Origin: Prinsepia uniflora
Lineage: Eukaryota > Streptophyta > Magnoliopsida > Rosales > Rosaceae
Assembly (NCBI GenBank): GCA_032719365.1
Contig: CM064876.1
Coordinates: forward strand, 57,035,864 to 57,099,863
Direction of reading: 5' to 3'
Length of the DNA stretch: 64,000 nucleotides
A program made the translations under genes and the position numbers. A model generated the notes under the pieces. It saw only the letters and a program-made list of their open reading frames with translations, had not been told where the DNA came from and searched no databases. This document shows, piece by piece, positions 25,871 through 37,532 of this stretch; within the stretch, counting starts at the first letter, position 1; each line of letters opens with the position of its first letter.

Positions 25871-26057
25871 GATGTGGCGTCCACATCATCATTGTCAGAC
25901 CATGTGGCAGAGACTGGGTGGTGCCATGTGGCAGTATAATAATATCGATCAGAGTGTCCACGTGGCAGGGTGACATCATGATGATGTCAGCATATGACAC
26001 ATGGTTTGTGTTGGTTGGTGTCATGTGGCACGTGTCAGGGGGGTGCCACATGGCAGG
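25871..26057 (+). promoter_or_regulatory. Cluster of CAYGTGGCA (G-box/ABRE-like) motifs
   Basis: About six copies of CATGTGGCA, CACGTGGCA or their complement within 190 bp, interleaved with GATGATG/CATCATC runs. CACGTGGC is the G-box/ABRE core bound by bZIP factors. A similar cluster is in the LARD-B LTR (46726-46997). Confidence 0.45.
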
Positions 26058-27490
26058 TTCTGTTAGGGTTTTTCAGGTGACACGATAGTTTGGGCTGACG
26101 TCAGCGTGGGCTAGCGCATTGAAACTTTGATCAATGTGTGTGGACATATGGGCTCAAATTTTGAGGTGAAATCATTCTTATTCGAAAGGTTTCAACATCT
26201 TGATTCCAATTGTGCTGGTTTCAAGTCGATCAAAACTCGTTTGGTTGGAGTTTTGAGGGTTTTTCTTCTCGAGTAGTGTGTTCAAGATGTGTTTTCAGTT
26301 CCGAGGTTTAAGGGATGTTTATGTATGGACTTATATAGATTTTTGGTGACCCCCAGGTGTGACTTTGATAGGCCAGGACGTTCCAGAGGCTTTGATTTGG
26401 CTTACAGCTCGGGATTTGGGCAATCATCGATACTATGAGTGGATAGCTTCTTTCATGTGATGCATGCCTATTTATATGTTTTTATGGGTTTTATGGCAAT
26501 GTTTGGCATGGTTATGATTATGGTTATGTTTTCTAGATAAATGGCTGATTTTGGAATGTATTTTTAGTTGTGCTTTATGGACACAGGTTTAATGGTGGTT
26601 TTTAGAAAAAAACGAGTTTTGGGTTGGCGCTCAGGAGGAAAATATTGTAACGACCCGTAAATTCGAAAAAAGGAAATTTGGAAATTTTAGAGGGAAATGA
26701 AAATTTTACCTTTAATTAATGGGGCGAAACGTTAACTTTTTTCTCAGGGACACTTTTGGGACTTTCCGTGAAGACCATGGCGTAGGTCTTGGAACCTTTA
26801 GTTCCTAGAAAAGTGGCACGCCAAAATCAGAGTTTGGGCGTGATAATTACAGGTCTAAAACGGTGAAAGGCATTTTGGTAATTTGAAGGATAAAAGGGTA
26901 AAATGGTAATTTGGTTGGGATTTCGATGAATCAGCCACAACTATGACTCACCTGTGCTTTACGTGACACTTGTCACCTGAGATCAATGGAATAGTGGCTT
27001 GTGGCCGCGTGGATGCATTTGAATGCGGTTGCTTGCCCCAGGAAGAACAAAAAAAAACTTAAGAGATTGATCATCACACAGATTACTCGAGAGGGGAATG
27101 GAGTGTGAACAGCGAATTGAAAGGATTGGAAAGTAAGAAATCATGAAGAAAAAGGGAAGAAAAAGAGAGAAGAAGTCTACTTGAAACCCGAAACCCAACC
27201 TAGGAAGAAATTCAAAATTTCAGACTTTGGGACTTGGGAATTGGACGTTGATTATTGCAATTAAGCTTCGATTAAGCTTTTGGGGATCCTTGTGAGCAAA
27301 ACTAGTTCAAAACGAAAGGAATTGATGAGGTTTTGGCTAAGGACAGTACCTGCGACAGTTTTGGATTTTTGAGATTGAGTTCGATCGTCTAACGAATGAA
27401 GAAAACGATTGAAATTGAACAGAATTGAGCCTAAATCACAGTCGCAACCCTTCGAAGCTTGGATTAGAAATCGACCAGTTTGAGACGCAT

Positions 27491-29941
27491 TGTAAAGACC
27501 TATCCAAGGAATCGGGATTAGATTAGATGTTAATGACAGATTAGTGAAGTTAATCGGTGATTAGTTGGATGCGTTCGGACGGACTGTGCAAAATGACGAT
27601 TTTGCCCTGAAAATTGGAAAAAATGTTGACTTTTCGATTGGGTGGTCAAAAGGACATTGATCAATGACCGTGACGTAGTTCGGGACGTCAAGAGTTCATG
27701 GACAGGTGGCACACCCGATTCCGACATCCGAGGACAAAGTTATGATGTTCGGAAGTTTGAGGGTACTTTGGTAATTTTGATAAAATAGGGACAATGGTTG
27801 ACTTTTTGGAAGACAAGTCACTTTCATGCATTTCTAGGACCGTTAGGAAGGTCTCGATACCCTGAGTACAACGACAGGCGACACATGTCGATTGAAGTTC
27901 GGACAACGAAGTTACGCGTCAAGGAGATTGAGGGGCAAAATGGTAATTTGTATATAGGGGTATGATGGTCAATTGGCTTGCATGGGGATTGGTGCCCAGT
28001 GGTCAGAGGACACTTGGCTGCCTCAGGATTGGTTGTCCACCGGATTTGGGACACTGTCCCCCCACTAGAAGGCCGTGGAAGGCTGTTCACCGCTTTGCTT
28101 AGTTTTAAATGTTATACGGGTTTAGGGAGGAACAGAGTGAAAAGAAAACATAGCCTGAGGAATCTCTCCCCCTCTTCCTTCGATCTTCATCATTTCTATA
28201 CCCTTGGAGAATGGAAGTGAGAGACAAGAGGATGGGATAGGTGGTGGTGTCGCCGTGGGAGGTCAGTCGCGACGGTGGAAGTGGAGTTGTGGAGAACAGA
28301 GATAGGAAGGCGTGCCGTGAAATCCCAGCTTCCTAACATCCCTCAAACCTCACCCTTTGTGGTCACTTTGTGAAGGAAATATGACAGGGAGGCTGATTCG
28401 AAGCTAATAGTAGTCACGGCGGTAGGCACGACGGATGGTAAGTAAGAAACCGTGAAAAGCCCAGTTTTAGTTTGAAAATGGTAAACTCAATTTTGATGAG
28501 TGGTGATCAAATTGGTTACTTGGATTGGCTTCTGAAGGATTCAAGGTGATGTTTGGACTTGAAACCAAGAGCAAAGGTGGCCTGGAACTTGGAAACAGAG
28601 AGGGGACAAATCGAAGGAGTGTTGGTCGATCTAGGAGTTACTTTTCTACCTGGTTTTCCATGTTTTCAATAGTTAAAATAATTGGTCAGATTAGGACGAA
28701 GCTACTAGGATTAAAATGGTTGGAATTGGACTGAAAATGGACACAAAATCGCTCTCTCTGGTTCGATTGGATCGGGCCGGTTCGAACCGGTCTGAATTGG
28801 TCCAGCAAGAAATTGAAGACGATGAATAGTATGGCATGTGGGCCTCACGCGGAGCCCCTTTGAGTGGCACTTGAAGCCCAGTTAAAAAAAATGGTTTTAA
28901 AGAACGTGATTTCTGGTTTTTGAATCGGATTTCCGGATGAAGATTCGGGATTCGATTTGGAACTTGGAAGTGGATTTCCGGGTTTGGGTTCAGAATGGTT
29001 ATTCCGGATGCCGGCTTACGGGATGATGGTTTTGAACTCTGATTTAGAAATGGATATAGATATGAGTTCTGGGTTTGGATTCGGGATCCTGATGAGATTG
29101 CCGATTCGGATTCAGAAATGGAAAATGATTTTCAAATGGTTTACAGATTGGATTTGCTGGATCTGGTTATTGGGTTTAAAGACCCGGATATGATTATGAC
29201 GGGGGAGAGCCTTGATTGGGTTTAAAGACCCGGAGTGAGTTTAAAGACTCGGATATTGATATTTCCCCCGTAGGCCTATTGAGTTTAAAGACTCGGATTA
29301 TATTGAGGCCTGGATTGAGTTTAAAGACTCGGGAGTTTAAAGACTCGGTTAGATCCAACAGGTTCGATGGATGAAAATGTGGTTTCAAATGTGTTTTGGT
29401 TTTCACTGAGACTTGCTGATGATGGTTTTTAATAATGGTCTTCCGATGTTTTGGGCTATGCCCGGATGATACGGTTTCGATGGTTTTGGGCTAAGGCCCA
29501 GGATTTGAGAAAAGAAAATGAATTCGGTTTTCTTAATGGTTTGAATGACTTGAGTATAAAATATTTTTATGGAATGGTTTGATATGCATGCATATGTTTT
29601 TAAATGGAGGGTATAAATGTAATTGTGTTTTTTGATAACTGGTTTTGAACTTATACTTTATTTTTGTCCACTCACAGTCTTTTTATGTTTTTGATACCCT
29701 CTAGGTTGTTGCGGTGTGGGATGTTGGTCGAGAGAGACGGAGACATCACACACGCGATCCACAGTAGAGTCTGCACACTTTGGGAAGTTCGGAAGCTTTT
29801 GGAAGGTCGGATCGAGAATCCCTTGTCCAACTTACGTGTCACATGGAGGTTGGACGTCGGTTTAATCTTCGTGTCATGCATAAGTTAGACGGGAGCAGGA
29901 CTTAGCCTTTAATTCAGGGGGATTGGGGGTGGGTCCTGTCA
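27491..29941 (+). repeat. 5' LTR of the third-level element
   Basis: 2451 bp. U3 has the inverted pair GTGACGT/ACGTCA (27670-27690) and its diverged second module (about 27835-27900). A strong donor ATG|GTAAGTAAG lies at 28438. The mini-exon and second donor are missing, apparently deleted near 28880. The branch-point block GTCCACTCACAG (29666-29677) and acceptor CCCTCTAG|G (29704) persist. TTTAAAGAC repeats occupy 29172-29350. Confidence 0.8.
29172..29350 (+). repeat. Array of GGGTTTAAAGACCC / GAGTTTAAAGACTC units
   Basis: Six or seven units of the form GRGTTTAAAGACYC(GG) with variable spacers. The two unit types differ by paired changes (GGGT with ACCC, GAGT with ACTC), so each remains a small inverted repeat. 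Similar arrays lie at 32621-32770 and 37361-37532. Confidence 0.8.
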
Positions 29942-29944
29942 AAT

Positions 29945-29956
29945 TGGTATCAGAGC
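29945..29956 (+). other. Primer binding site (initiator tRNA-Met type)
   Basis: TGGTATCAGAGC three bases after the 5' LTR of the third-level element. Confidence 0.9.
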
Positions 29957-30644
29957 AGGTTTCATGTGCTCTGCGCGAGGTTGAGTTCCCAGAGTCTTTA
30001 GTTCGTCGACTTGGGTATTGTGATGCTACTGTGGATGTGATATCTCAACACGAAACAGCCTGTCATCAACCTGGACGCGATAGAGATAGTACGTTCGTTT
30101 AGGGCTAGTTAACGGCGGTTATTAGTGCCAGGGTGATAGTCGCTCGATAAGCGGTGCATGGTATGATGTTTGTCGGCTTAGGACCGGAATAGTTAACATA
30201 TTGGAACTAGAGATGCTCGGTGGTTTGACCATAAGGTCAAATGTTTGCCAGCAAAATTAGCCTGTTTGGTAGCCAGTGATGATGGTTATTCCGGATGCCG
30301 GCTTACGGGATGATAGTTTTGAACTCTGATTTAGAAATGGATATAGATATGAGTTCTGGGTTTGGATTCGGGTTCCTGATGAGATTGCGGATTCGGATTC
30401 AGAAATGGAAAATGATTTTCAAATGTTTTACAGATTAGATTTGCTGGATCTGGTTATTGGGTTTAAAGACCCGGATATTGTAACGACCCGTCCCGAGAGC
30501 TGGGATTAGTAAAGTGATTAGTAACGGATTAGTGAGGCTAATCGGTGTTTAATTGGGTCGTTACGTAGAATGACGATTTTGACCCTAGTTTGGGCAAAAT
30601 GTTGACCTTAGTTCGGGAGGTCAATTGGATATTGGCCGATGACT

Positions 30645-30666
30645 GTGACGTAGTTCGGGACGTCAC
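30645..30666 (+). promoter_or_regulatory. Inverted TGACGT/ACGTCA pair in U3 of the gag-only element
   Basis: GTGACGT, 8-base spacer, ACGTCAC. In the 3' LTR copy (near 35308) the first arm has decayed to GTGATGT, a C-to-T change at a CpG. Confidence 0.45.
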
Positions 30667-32165
30667 GAGTCCGTAGACAGGTGGCACGCCCGATTCCGAC
30701 ATCCGAGGAGGAAGTTATGATGTTCGGAAGGTTGAGGGCTTTACCGTAATTTGGGTAAACGAAGGGGGAAAAGTTGACTTTTCGTGTAATGAGGTTTTGA
30801 GACGTAGACCGAGGACCGTTAGGTAGATCTCGTCGTCCTCAGTTCAGTGACAGGCGGCATGCCTTCATCGGACATTGGATGGGCGAGATACGGGTCTAGA
30901 ACGGCAATGGCATAATTGTAATTTTGACTCACAAGTAGGGGCATTTTGGTCTTTCCATGTCTTGGGAATTGGGCCAATCAGATAAGGTCAAGTGTACAGT
31001 GGAGATTGGGATATTTTGGATTGGGACCATAGGGCTGTGACACGTGGGGTTCGGCTAGAGGTTTCTACGATGTTGCACGGTTCAAAAATTAAATGGGTAG
31101 TCGTGCTTGTGTGTGTAGCCGTGTTCGACGAAGAGAGAAACAGAGAGTGAGATTGAGAGAAATTAAGAGTTGGTCGTGGGTGTTGGTGTGTTCTGGTGAC
31201 TGAGTGAGTGATTAAAGATCGAGAGATAGGTAGTGAGTGAGTTGTGAGGGCAGCTCGTGTGAGGAAGACTGGTGTGAGGAGAGGGTGAGTTCACGGGAAA
31301 ACCACAGAACTGAGAGGGAGTTTGGTGGTAGTACGAAGCTCAGTGATCAAGTTGATCAAATTGGGCTCGAGGGGAAGCTTGGAAGTTCTGTGGATTCAAG
31401 GGAACGCAGCGGCGAGCCCGGCGGCGATCGACAGGCAGGTAATTTCTTTCACCCGTTTAATTGCTCTGTTTTGCCATGAAGTTCAAATCGATAGTCGTGA
31501 CGGTAGGGGCTGAGTCGAGGTGTTTGGTGAGGTCTGGTGAGTTCAGTAGGTTCCTAGGAGTTGTTTATGGTCGACACCGTGACGGGGGAGTACACTGGTG
31601 GCCGGGAGGAAGAATACAGTTTTGGGTGGTTTTTGTTTCGAGCTTGGGAAGTTGAGATGTAGGCTGTGTTGGAGTGTTTGAATGAAGGTAATGGATTACT
31701 GGGTAGAGGACGAAGAGTTTGGTGGAAGGAGGAGCAAAAATGGTGGATGGACGGCGGAGAACCGGCCACGCCGGTCCGGGACAGTACATGGGTTCGAAGG
31801 TTGAAGAAGAACAGTAACTGTGCAGGCGCGTGAGGCCCACGAGCAGCCACTTTGGGGGGCGCGTAGGGGCGCTTTGCCGGTTTCTGGGGAAACTGTCAAC
31901 TAAGTTTTTGGTCTAGAAGTTGTAACGAATCTTTTGAGATAAGTTTCGGGCAAATCGGACGTCGATTGGAGTTAGTTCCGCGGGATCGAAGTTCTAGGGT
32001 TTTGTTTTACTAACGTTTGAAGTTCGGGAAAATTGGGGAAACTTAGGAGAACCTTCGTTCACGTGTTAGTGACGTTGTTTGGTGACTGTTGACAGGATCG
32101 AGGAACCCCGGGGAGATCGAGGAACGTACGGAACGTACGGGACGCGAGTGACGTGCCCGGTAACT

Positions 32166-33067
32166 GTGAGTGGACCCCTTCTCTATAACTGAGCATGTAT
32201 AACTTCTTTTAATTACTTGTTTTATGGTTTTACATGTGATTTCATGATATTTGATTATGCTATAACTGTTTTACTTGCACGTTTTTCGAGAAAGTACATT
32301 TTTCAGCAAGTTTTACGAGGTAGGTTTGATTTCTGGCTGTGATGCTATGATTTTGGGATTTCAAATGATAAATGGTTTTCAATGACTATAAAGGGATTTT
32401 GGAACATGATTTTGATGATCAAGGTTTTCGGTTTTAGAATCAGATTTCGGAAAGCAGAATTTGGTTTTAAAGTTGGAAAGTGGTATTCCGGATTTGGGTT
32501 CGGAATGACGGTTCTGGATGCCGGAATGGCGTCAGACCAATGATTTCGGATTCGGGTTTGGATGTGGATTTAGAAATGGTATTCAAACGGTTTTGATTGG
32601 ATTTTCTGGATCTGATTGTTGTGTTTAAATACCCGGATATTGTGATTGACCGGGGACTGGCCCGAATTGGGTTTAAGGACCCGGATTGAGTTTAAAGACT
32701 CGGAGTTTAGAGACTCAAATATTATTGAGGCCTGGATTGAGTTTAAAGACTCGGGAGTTTAAAGACTCGGATAGGTCCAGTAGGTTTGATCGGATAATGA
32801 TGACTTGGATTTATGTTTTTATCGTATGGTGTTCGTGATTATTATGTAGTTTTATGATGTTTCTGACGTGATTTCTATAACTATTTTTATGATGATTCTG
32901 CAATTTTTTTTATGGTTATTATTATGTGGTCTATAGCGGTGTTTAAATAAATGGGTTGTGCATGCATGTTTTCAAAACGGAGGGTCAAATGTTTTGTTAT
33001 AAAATGGTTTTTGAAACTTTTATTCTTTTGGTCCACTCACACTTTTCTGGTTTTAACAACCCTCCAG
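32166..33067 (+). other. Putative leader intron 2 of the gag-only element
   Basis: 902 bp. Donor TGTGAGTGGACC and branch-point block GGTCCACTCACA (33030-33041) are perfect 12-base complements. The candidate branch A is 27 nt before the acceptor, within the usual plant range, and is followed by a T-rich tract. Confidence 0.55.
32621..32770 (+). repeat. TTTAAAGAC repeat array in the gag-only 5' LTR
   Basis: Five or six units of the GRGTTTAAAGACYC type, inside the putative second intron. Confidence 0.75.
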
Positions 33068-33366
33068 GTCGTGGAGCTAGCGCGGGGGTTGACGTTGAGG
33101 TAGTGTCGGAGGCATAGAATACTCGAGAGTGACCCCGGAGTGATTTAAGTTTTCCGTTGTGCGTATATTCTGTATATCGGCTTATTTTCCTTAGTTGGTA
33201 CTATGCTCTGTATAACGGTTGAATTGTTGTGTTTTAATTTCTCGTGCGTTTGACAATGTAATTAGTGGTTTTCGTGAGGTTATTTCGGTCTTTCGATTTT
33301 GGCGTTGTCAGACGGGAACAGGGTTTAGTCCCTAATCCTGGGGGATTAGGGGTGGGCCCTGACAAT

Positions 33367-33378
33367 TGGTATCAGAGC
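33367..33378 (+). other. Primer binding site of the gag-only element
   Basis: TGGTATCAGAGC two bases after the LTR (initiator tRNA-Met type). Confidence 0.92.
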
Positions 33379-33482
33379 ATAGGTTTGTGGGTTGTGTATG
33401 TTGTTTGTGGGTTGGTGTCTGTTGCGAGGTTGTGTTTAGGTTGTTTGACTGTTTCTATGCCTCTTTCAACGTGCGGTTGACT

Positions 33483-34379
33483 ATGCCTCCGAGTCGTGAA
33501 CCCTATCCACGACCTGAAGACGAAGCGGCGAGAGGGATAGAGTGTGCTACGAGCGAGTGAGCCCAGCGGCTCGGGGCTACGACTTTTAGTGGTGGGACAG
33601 ATCCTGAGGAAGCCCAGAGGTGGATCACGAGACTTGAGCAGATTTTCGCTGTGACGCATTGCCCACCGGAGGATCGAGTGTTGCTGGCTACCTTCTTACT
33701 AGACGGTGCGGCGTTCGAGTGGTGGTATACCCTCGAGTTGTTTGGTTGGGACGCCCACACTGTGACCTGGGAGACATTTAGGGAATGGTTTTTGGATCAG
33801 TATTACCCTTGTTCTTTCCGTGATGCCAAGGAGGCGGAGTTTCTGCAACTCCAACAGAGGAATATGAGTGTGGCTGAGTACGAACGAAAGTTTCAGATGT
33901 TGTCTTGTTTTGCTCCTGCGTTTGTGGCCACTGAAGCCAAGAAGTGTCGTAGGTTTGAGTTGGGCCTGCGAGTTGAGATTCGAGCCATAGTGACGGCTAG
34001 AGCGTTTAGTACCCTCGGAGAGTTGTCGGATGCTGCTGTGAGGGTTGAGGCTAGCTTACCGGTACGACGCCGGGAGTTACCTTTTTCTGGAGCTTCGAGT
34101 CAGAGGGTACCGAAGAGGGGCAACTACAGTGGAGCATCGCCATCGGGCGATGATCGTTTTGGTAGACCTGGTAGTTTCCAGAGTTCAGGGTTTCGTGGTT
34201 ACCGAGCACAGCCGACTCTGCAAACCAGTGCAACGTCTGTTGCGTCTACAGGGAGACCGAGTGGTGGACCAGGTCGGGATGTGTGTTACTACTGTGGAGA
34301 GCGAGGTTATTTCCGACGTGATTGTTCGTTGTTACCACAAGAGGGTGGGGTAGGCCGAGGAGCGGCGGAGCCCGGATAG
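33483..34379 (+). pseudogene. gag: gag (capsid plus zinc-knuckle nucleocapsid), one internal stop
   Basis: Gag forms the virus-like particle and packages element RNA. The start MPPSREPYPRP lies about 100 bp after the primer site. The single frame is interrupted by TGA at 33558-33560, then stays open to a TAG at 34377-34379. The capsid part (WITRLEQIF to RRFELGLR, 33620-33975) is clearly homologous to the Tekay gag at 53455. A basic Gly/Ser/Arg-rich linker leads to a zinc knuckle CYYCGERGYFRRDC (34284-34325). In this CX2CX4HX4C motif the histidine is replaced by tyrosine (codon 34308-34310), which should weaken zinc binding. The protein resembles chromovirus gag in length, but this copy is unlikely to make it intact. 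Confidence 0.85.
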
Positions 34380-34466
34380 AGTACAGCGTCAGGGACATCG
34401 GGCACTAGAGGAGGTGGAGGTGCCACCAGTAGTTCGAGGGGACGTGGTAGATCTAAAGGACCCTAG

Positions 34467-34580
34467 GCCCGAGTGTTTACGATGACTCAGCAGGAGGCTC
34501 AGTCAGCACCCGATGCAGGAACAGGTACTTTTATTATCCTTGGACGTGTTGTACCTACTTGGATTTTCCCTAGGTGACTT
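34467..34580 (+). pseudogene. Protease N-terminal stub
   Basis: Continuing in the gag frame after a second stop (34464-34466), the sequence reads ARVFTMTQQEAQ, matching the start of the protease region in the Tekay copy (near 54470). It ends in a stop near 34575 before any active-site D[ST]G, marking where pol was lost. Confidence 0.65.
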
Positions 34581-35124
34581 GGCGTGTTGAGGTTAGAATT
34601 TGGAAAGGAGTAAGATTATCGATCGATATGAGGTTATTGATCGATATGAGGTTATTGAAGAGAAGAGAACCCACAATCTAGAGGATTGCCTTTAGGACTT
34701 TGTTGTTTTATTCCGACCAGGCGATCGGAGCAGCAGTCGAGGGAGATGAAGGCGAAGTAGTGAGTCCAGTAGTGGTCGAGTTACTAAGAGACCGGGAGTC
34801 TAGTTTAGGATTTGAGTTGGGTTCTGGAAGGTGAGGTGGTAGTACGTGAGGACGTACTCTATAAATTCTATTGGGTACTCTATATGAGGTATTTTAAAAT
34901 ACCTTTGTTTTCTGTTCATAGAGTTTCCCTTGCGTACACCATGAAGTTCTAGTTGTACTGAGAGAGGGTTAGAAGTGTTGAACTGGTAGTGGAAGTGTTG
35001 TGAAATACCCAAGGTGGAGATGATAGGACCTGTCTAGAGCAGTTGGTTTTGGCGAGAGTTGACTATCAGGTAGGAGACCATACGTGTCAGGAACGAGTTA
35101 CGGAATTTCGGGGACGAAATTCTT
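34581..35124 (+). other. Non-coding 3' interior of the gag-only element
   Basis: 540 bp with no pol similarity, ending in a GGGGACGAAATTC block just before the polypurine tract, as in the LARDs. No other feature is seen. Confidence 0.6.
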
Positions 35125-35138
35125 TTAAGGAGGGTAGA
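35125..35138 (+). other. Polypurine tract of the gag-only element
   Basis: TTAAGGAGGGTAGA immediately before the 3' LTR. Confidence 0.8.
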
Positions 35139-35139
35139 T

Positions 35140-37353
35140 TGTAACGACCCGTCCCGAGAGCCGGGATTAGTAAAGTGATTAGTAACGGATTAGTGAGCCT
35201 AATCGGTGTTTAATTGGGTCGTTGGCATAGAATGATGATTTTGCCCTAGTTTGGAAAAAATGTTGACCTTGAGTTCAGGCGGTCAATTGGATATTGACCG
35301 ATGACTGTGATGTAGTTCGGGACGTCACGAGTCCGTAGACAGGTGGCACGCCCGATTTCGACATCCGAGCAGGAAGTTATGATGTTCGGAAGGTTGAGGG
35401 CATTACCGTAATTTGGGTAAACGAAGGGGGAAAGGTTAACTTTTCGTGTAACGAGGTTTTGACACGTAGACCAAGGACCGTTAGGTAGATCTCGTCATCC
35501 TGAGTTCAAAGACAGGCGGCATGCCTTCATCGGACATTAGACGGGCGAGATGCGGGTCTAGAACGGCAATGGCATAATTGTAATTTTGACTCACAAGTAG
35601 GGGCATTTTGGTTTTTCCGTGTCTTGGGAACTGGGCCAATCAGATAAGGCCAAGTGTACAGTGGAGATTGGGATATTTTGGTTCGGGACCACAGGGCTGT
35701 GACACGTGGGGTTCGGCTAGAGGTTTCTAGGATGTTGCACGGTGCAAAAATTCAACGGGTAGTCGTGCTTGTGTGTGTAGCCGTGTTCGACGAAGAGAGA
35801 AACATATAGTGAGATTGAGAGAAAATTGAGAGTTGGCCGTGGGTGTTGGTGTGTTCTGGTGACTGAGTGAGTGATTAGAGATCGAGAGATAGGTAATGAG
35901 TGAGTTGTGAGGGCAGCTCGTGTGAGGAGAGGGTGAGTTCACGGGAAAACCAGAGAACAGAGAGGGAGTTTGGTGGTAGTGCGAAGCTCAGTGATCAAGT
36001 CGATCAAATTGGGCTCGAGGGGAAGCTTGGACGGTTCTATGGACTCCAGGGAACACGGCGGCGAGCACGGCGGCGATCGACAGGCAGGTAATTTCTTTCA
36101 CCCGTTTAATTGCTCTGTTTTGCCGTGAAGTTCAAATCGATAGTCGTGACGGTAGGGGCTGACTCGAGGTGTTTGGTGAGGTCTGGTGAGTTCAGTAGGT
36201 CCCTAGGAGTTGTTTAAGGTCGACACCGTGACGGGGGAGTACACGGGTGGCCGGGAGGAAGAACAGAGTTTTGGGTGGTTTTAGTTTCGAGCTTGGGACG
36301 TTGAGATGTAGGCTGTGTTGGAGTGTTTGAATGAAGGGAATGGATTACTGGGTAGAGGACGAAGAGTTTAGTGGAAATAGGAGCAGAAATGGTGGACGGA
36401 CGGTGGATAACCGGCCACGTCGGTCCGGGACAGTACACGGATTCGAAGGTTGAAGATGAACAGTTACTGTGCAGGCGCGTGAGGCCCACGCGCAGCCACT
36501 TTAGGCGACGCGTGGGGGCGTGTGCGGTGGTTTCTGGGGAAACTGTCAACTAGGTTTTTGGTCTAGAAGTTGTAACGAATCTTTTGAGATAGGTTTCGAG
36601 CAAATCGGACGTCGATTGGAGTTAGTTCCGCGGGATCGAAGTTCTAGGGTTTTGTTTTACTAACGTTTGAAGTTCGAGGAAATTGGTGAAACTTAGGAGA
36701 ACCTTCGTTAACGTGTTAGTGACGTAGTTTGGTGACTGTTGACAGGATCGAGGAACCCCGAGGAGATCGAGGAACGTACGGAACGTATGGGACGCGAGTG
36801 ACGTGCCCGGTAACTGTGAGTGGACCCCTTCTCTATAACTGAGCATGCATAACTGCTTTTAATTACTTGTTTTATGTTTTTACATGTGATTTCATGATAT
36901 TTGATTATGCTATAACTGTTTTACTTACTTGCACGTTTTTCGAGAAAGTACAGAATATACGCACAACGGAAAACTTAAATCACTCCGGGGTCACTCTCGA
37001 GTATTCTATGCCTCCGACGCTACCTCAACGTCAACCCCTGCACTAGCTCCACGACCTGGAGGGCAGTTAAAACCAGAAAAGTGTAAGTGGACCAAAAGAA
37101 TAAAAGTTTCAAAAACCATTTTATAACAAAACAGGGTTTGGCCCTCCGTTTTGAAAATATGCATATCGGCTTGTTTTCCTTAGTTGGTACTATGCTCTGT
37201 ATAATGGTTGACTTGTTGTGTTTTAATTTCTCTTGCATTTGACAATGTAATTTTTGGTTTTTGTGAGGTTATTTCATTCTTTCGATTTTGGGGTTGTCAG
37301 ACGGGAGCAAGGTTTAGTCCCTAATCCTGGTGGTTTAGGGGTGGGCCCTGACA
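35140..37353 (+). repeat. 3' LTR of the gag-only element, with deletion and inverted segment
   Basis: 2214 bp, about 670 bp shorter than its partner. It follows the 5' LTR until GAGAAAGTACA (about 36952). Next, 36953-37161 is the reverse complement of 5' LTR bases about 32962-33170, after which normal order resumes at ATCGGCTT. The 5' LTR segment from about 32299 to 32961 is absent. The inverted piece contains the branch-point block and acceptor, so this LTR has donor 36816 but no usable acceptor in sense orientation. Confidence 0.85.
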
Positions 37354-37360
37354 GATATGA

Positions 37361-37532
37361 TTATGTCGGGGGCGGGCCCGGATTGGGTTTAAAGACCCGG
37401 ATTGAATTTAAAGATTCAGGAGTTTAAAGACTAGGATATTGATTTTTTTCCCCGTAGGCGTATTGAGTTTAAAGACTCGGATTATATTGAGGCCTGGATT
37501 GAGTTTAAAGACTCGGGAGTTTAAAGACTCGG
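37361..37532 (+). repeat. TTTAAAGAC repeat array in the third-level element's 3' LTR
   Basis: Counterpart of 29172-29350 after the gag-only insertion, with five or six GRGTTTAAAGACYC units. Confidence 0.75.

Larger units (their letters stand above)
30479..33364 (+). repeat. 5' LTR of the gag-only element
   Basis: 2886 bp, TGTAACGACCCG to GGGCCCTGACA. U3 module pair with inverted TGACGT/ACGTCA (30645-30666). Leader: donor GCAG|GTAATT (31439), acceptor TTGACAG|G (32095), 70-nt mini-exon 32096-32165, donor GTGAGTGGACC (32166), branch-point block GGTCCACTCAC (33030-33040), acceptor CCCTCCAG|G (33067). TTTAAAGAC repeats occupy 32621-32770. Confidence 0.9.
30479..37353 (+). mobile_element. Gag-only chromovirus-like element (TR-GAG type), innermost of the nest
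   Basis: Two LTRs (30479-33364, 35140-37353), primer site, gag and polypurine tract, with perfect target duplication GATAT (30474-30478 and 37354-37358). The uninterrupted target survives in the host element's other LTR (CCGGATATG near 29186). The 1775-bp interior codes only for gag and the first residues of protease, so this is either a pol-deleted copy or a TR-GAG-type non-autonomous lineage. LTR bodies are similar apart from a large rearrangement in the 3' LTR. Confidence 0.9.
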
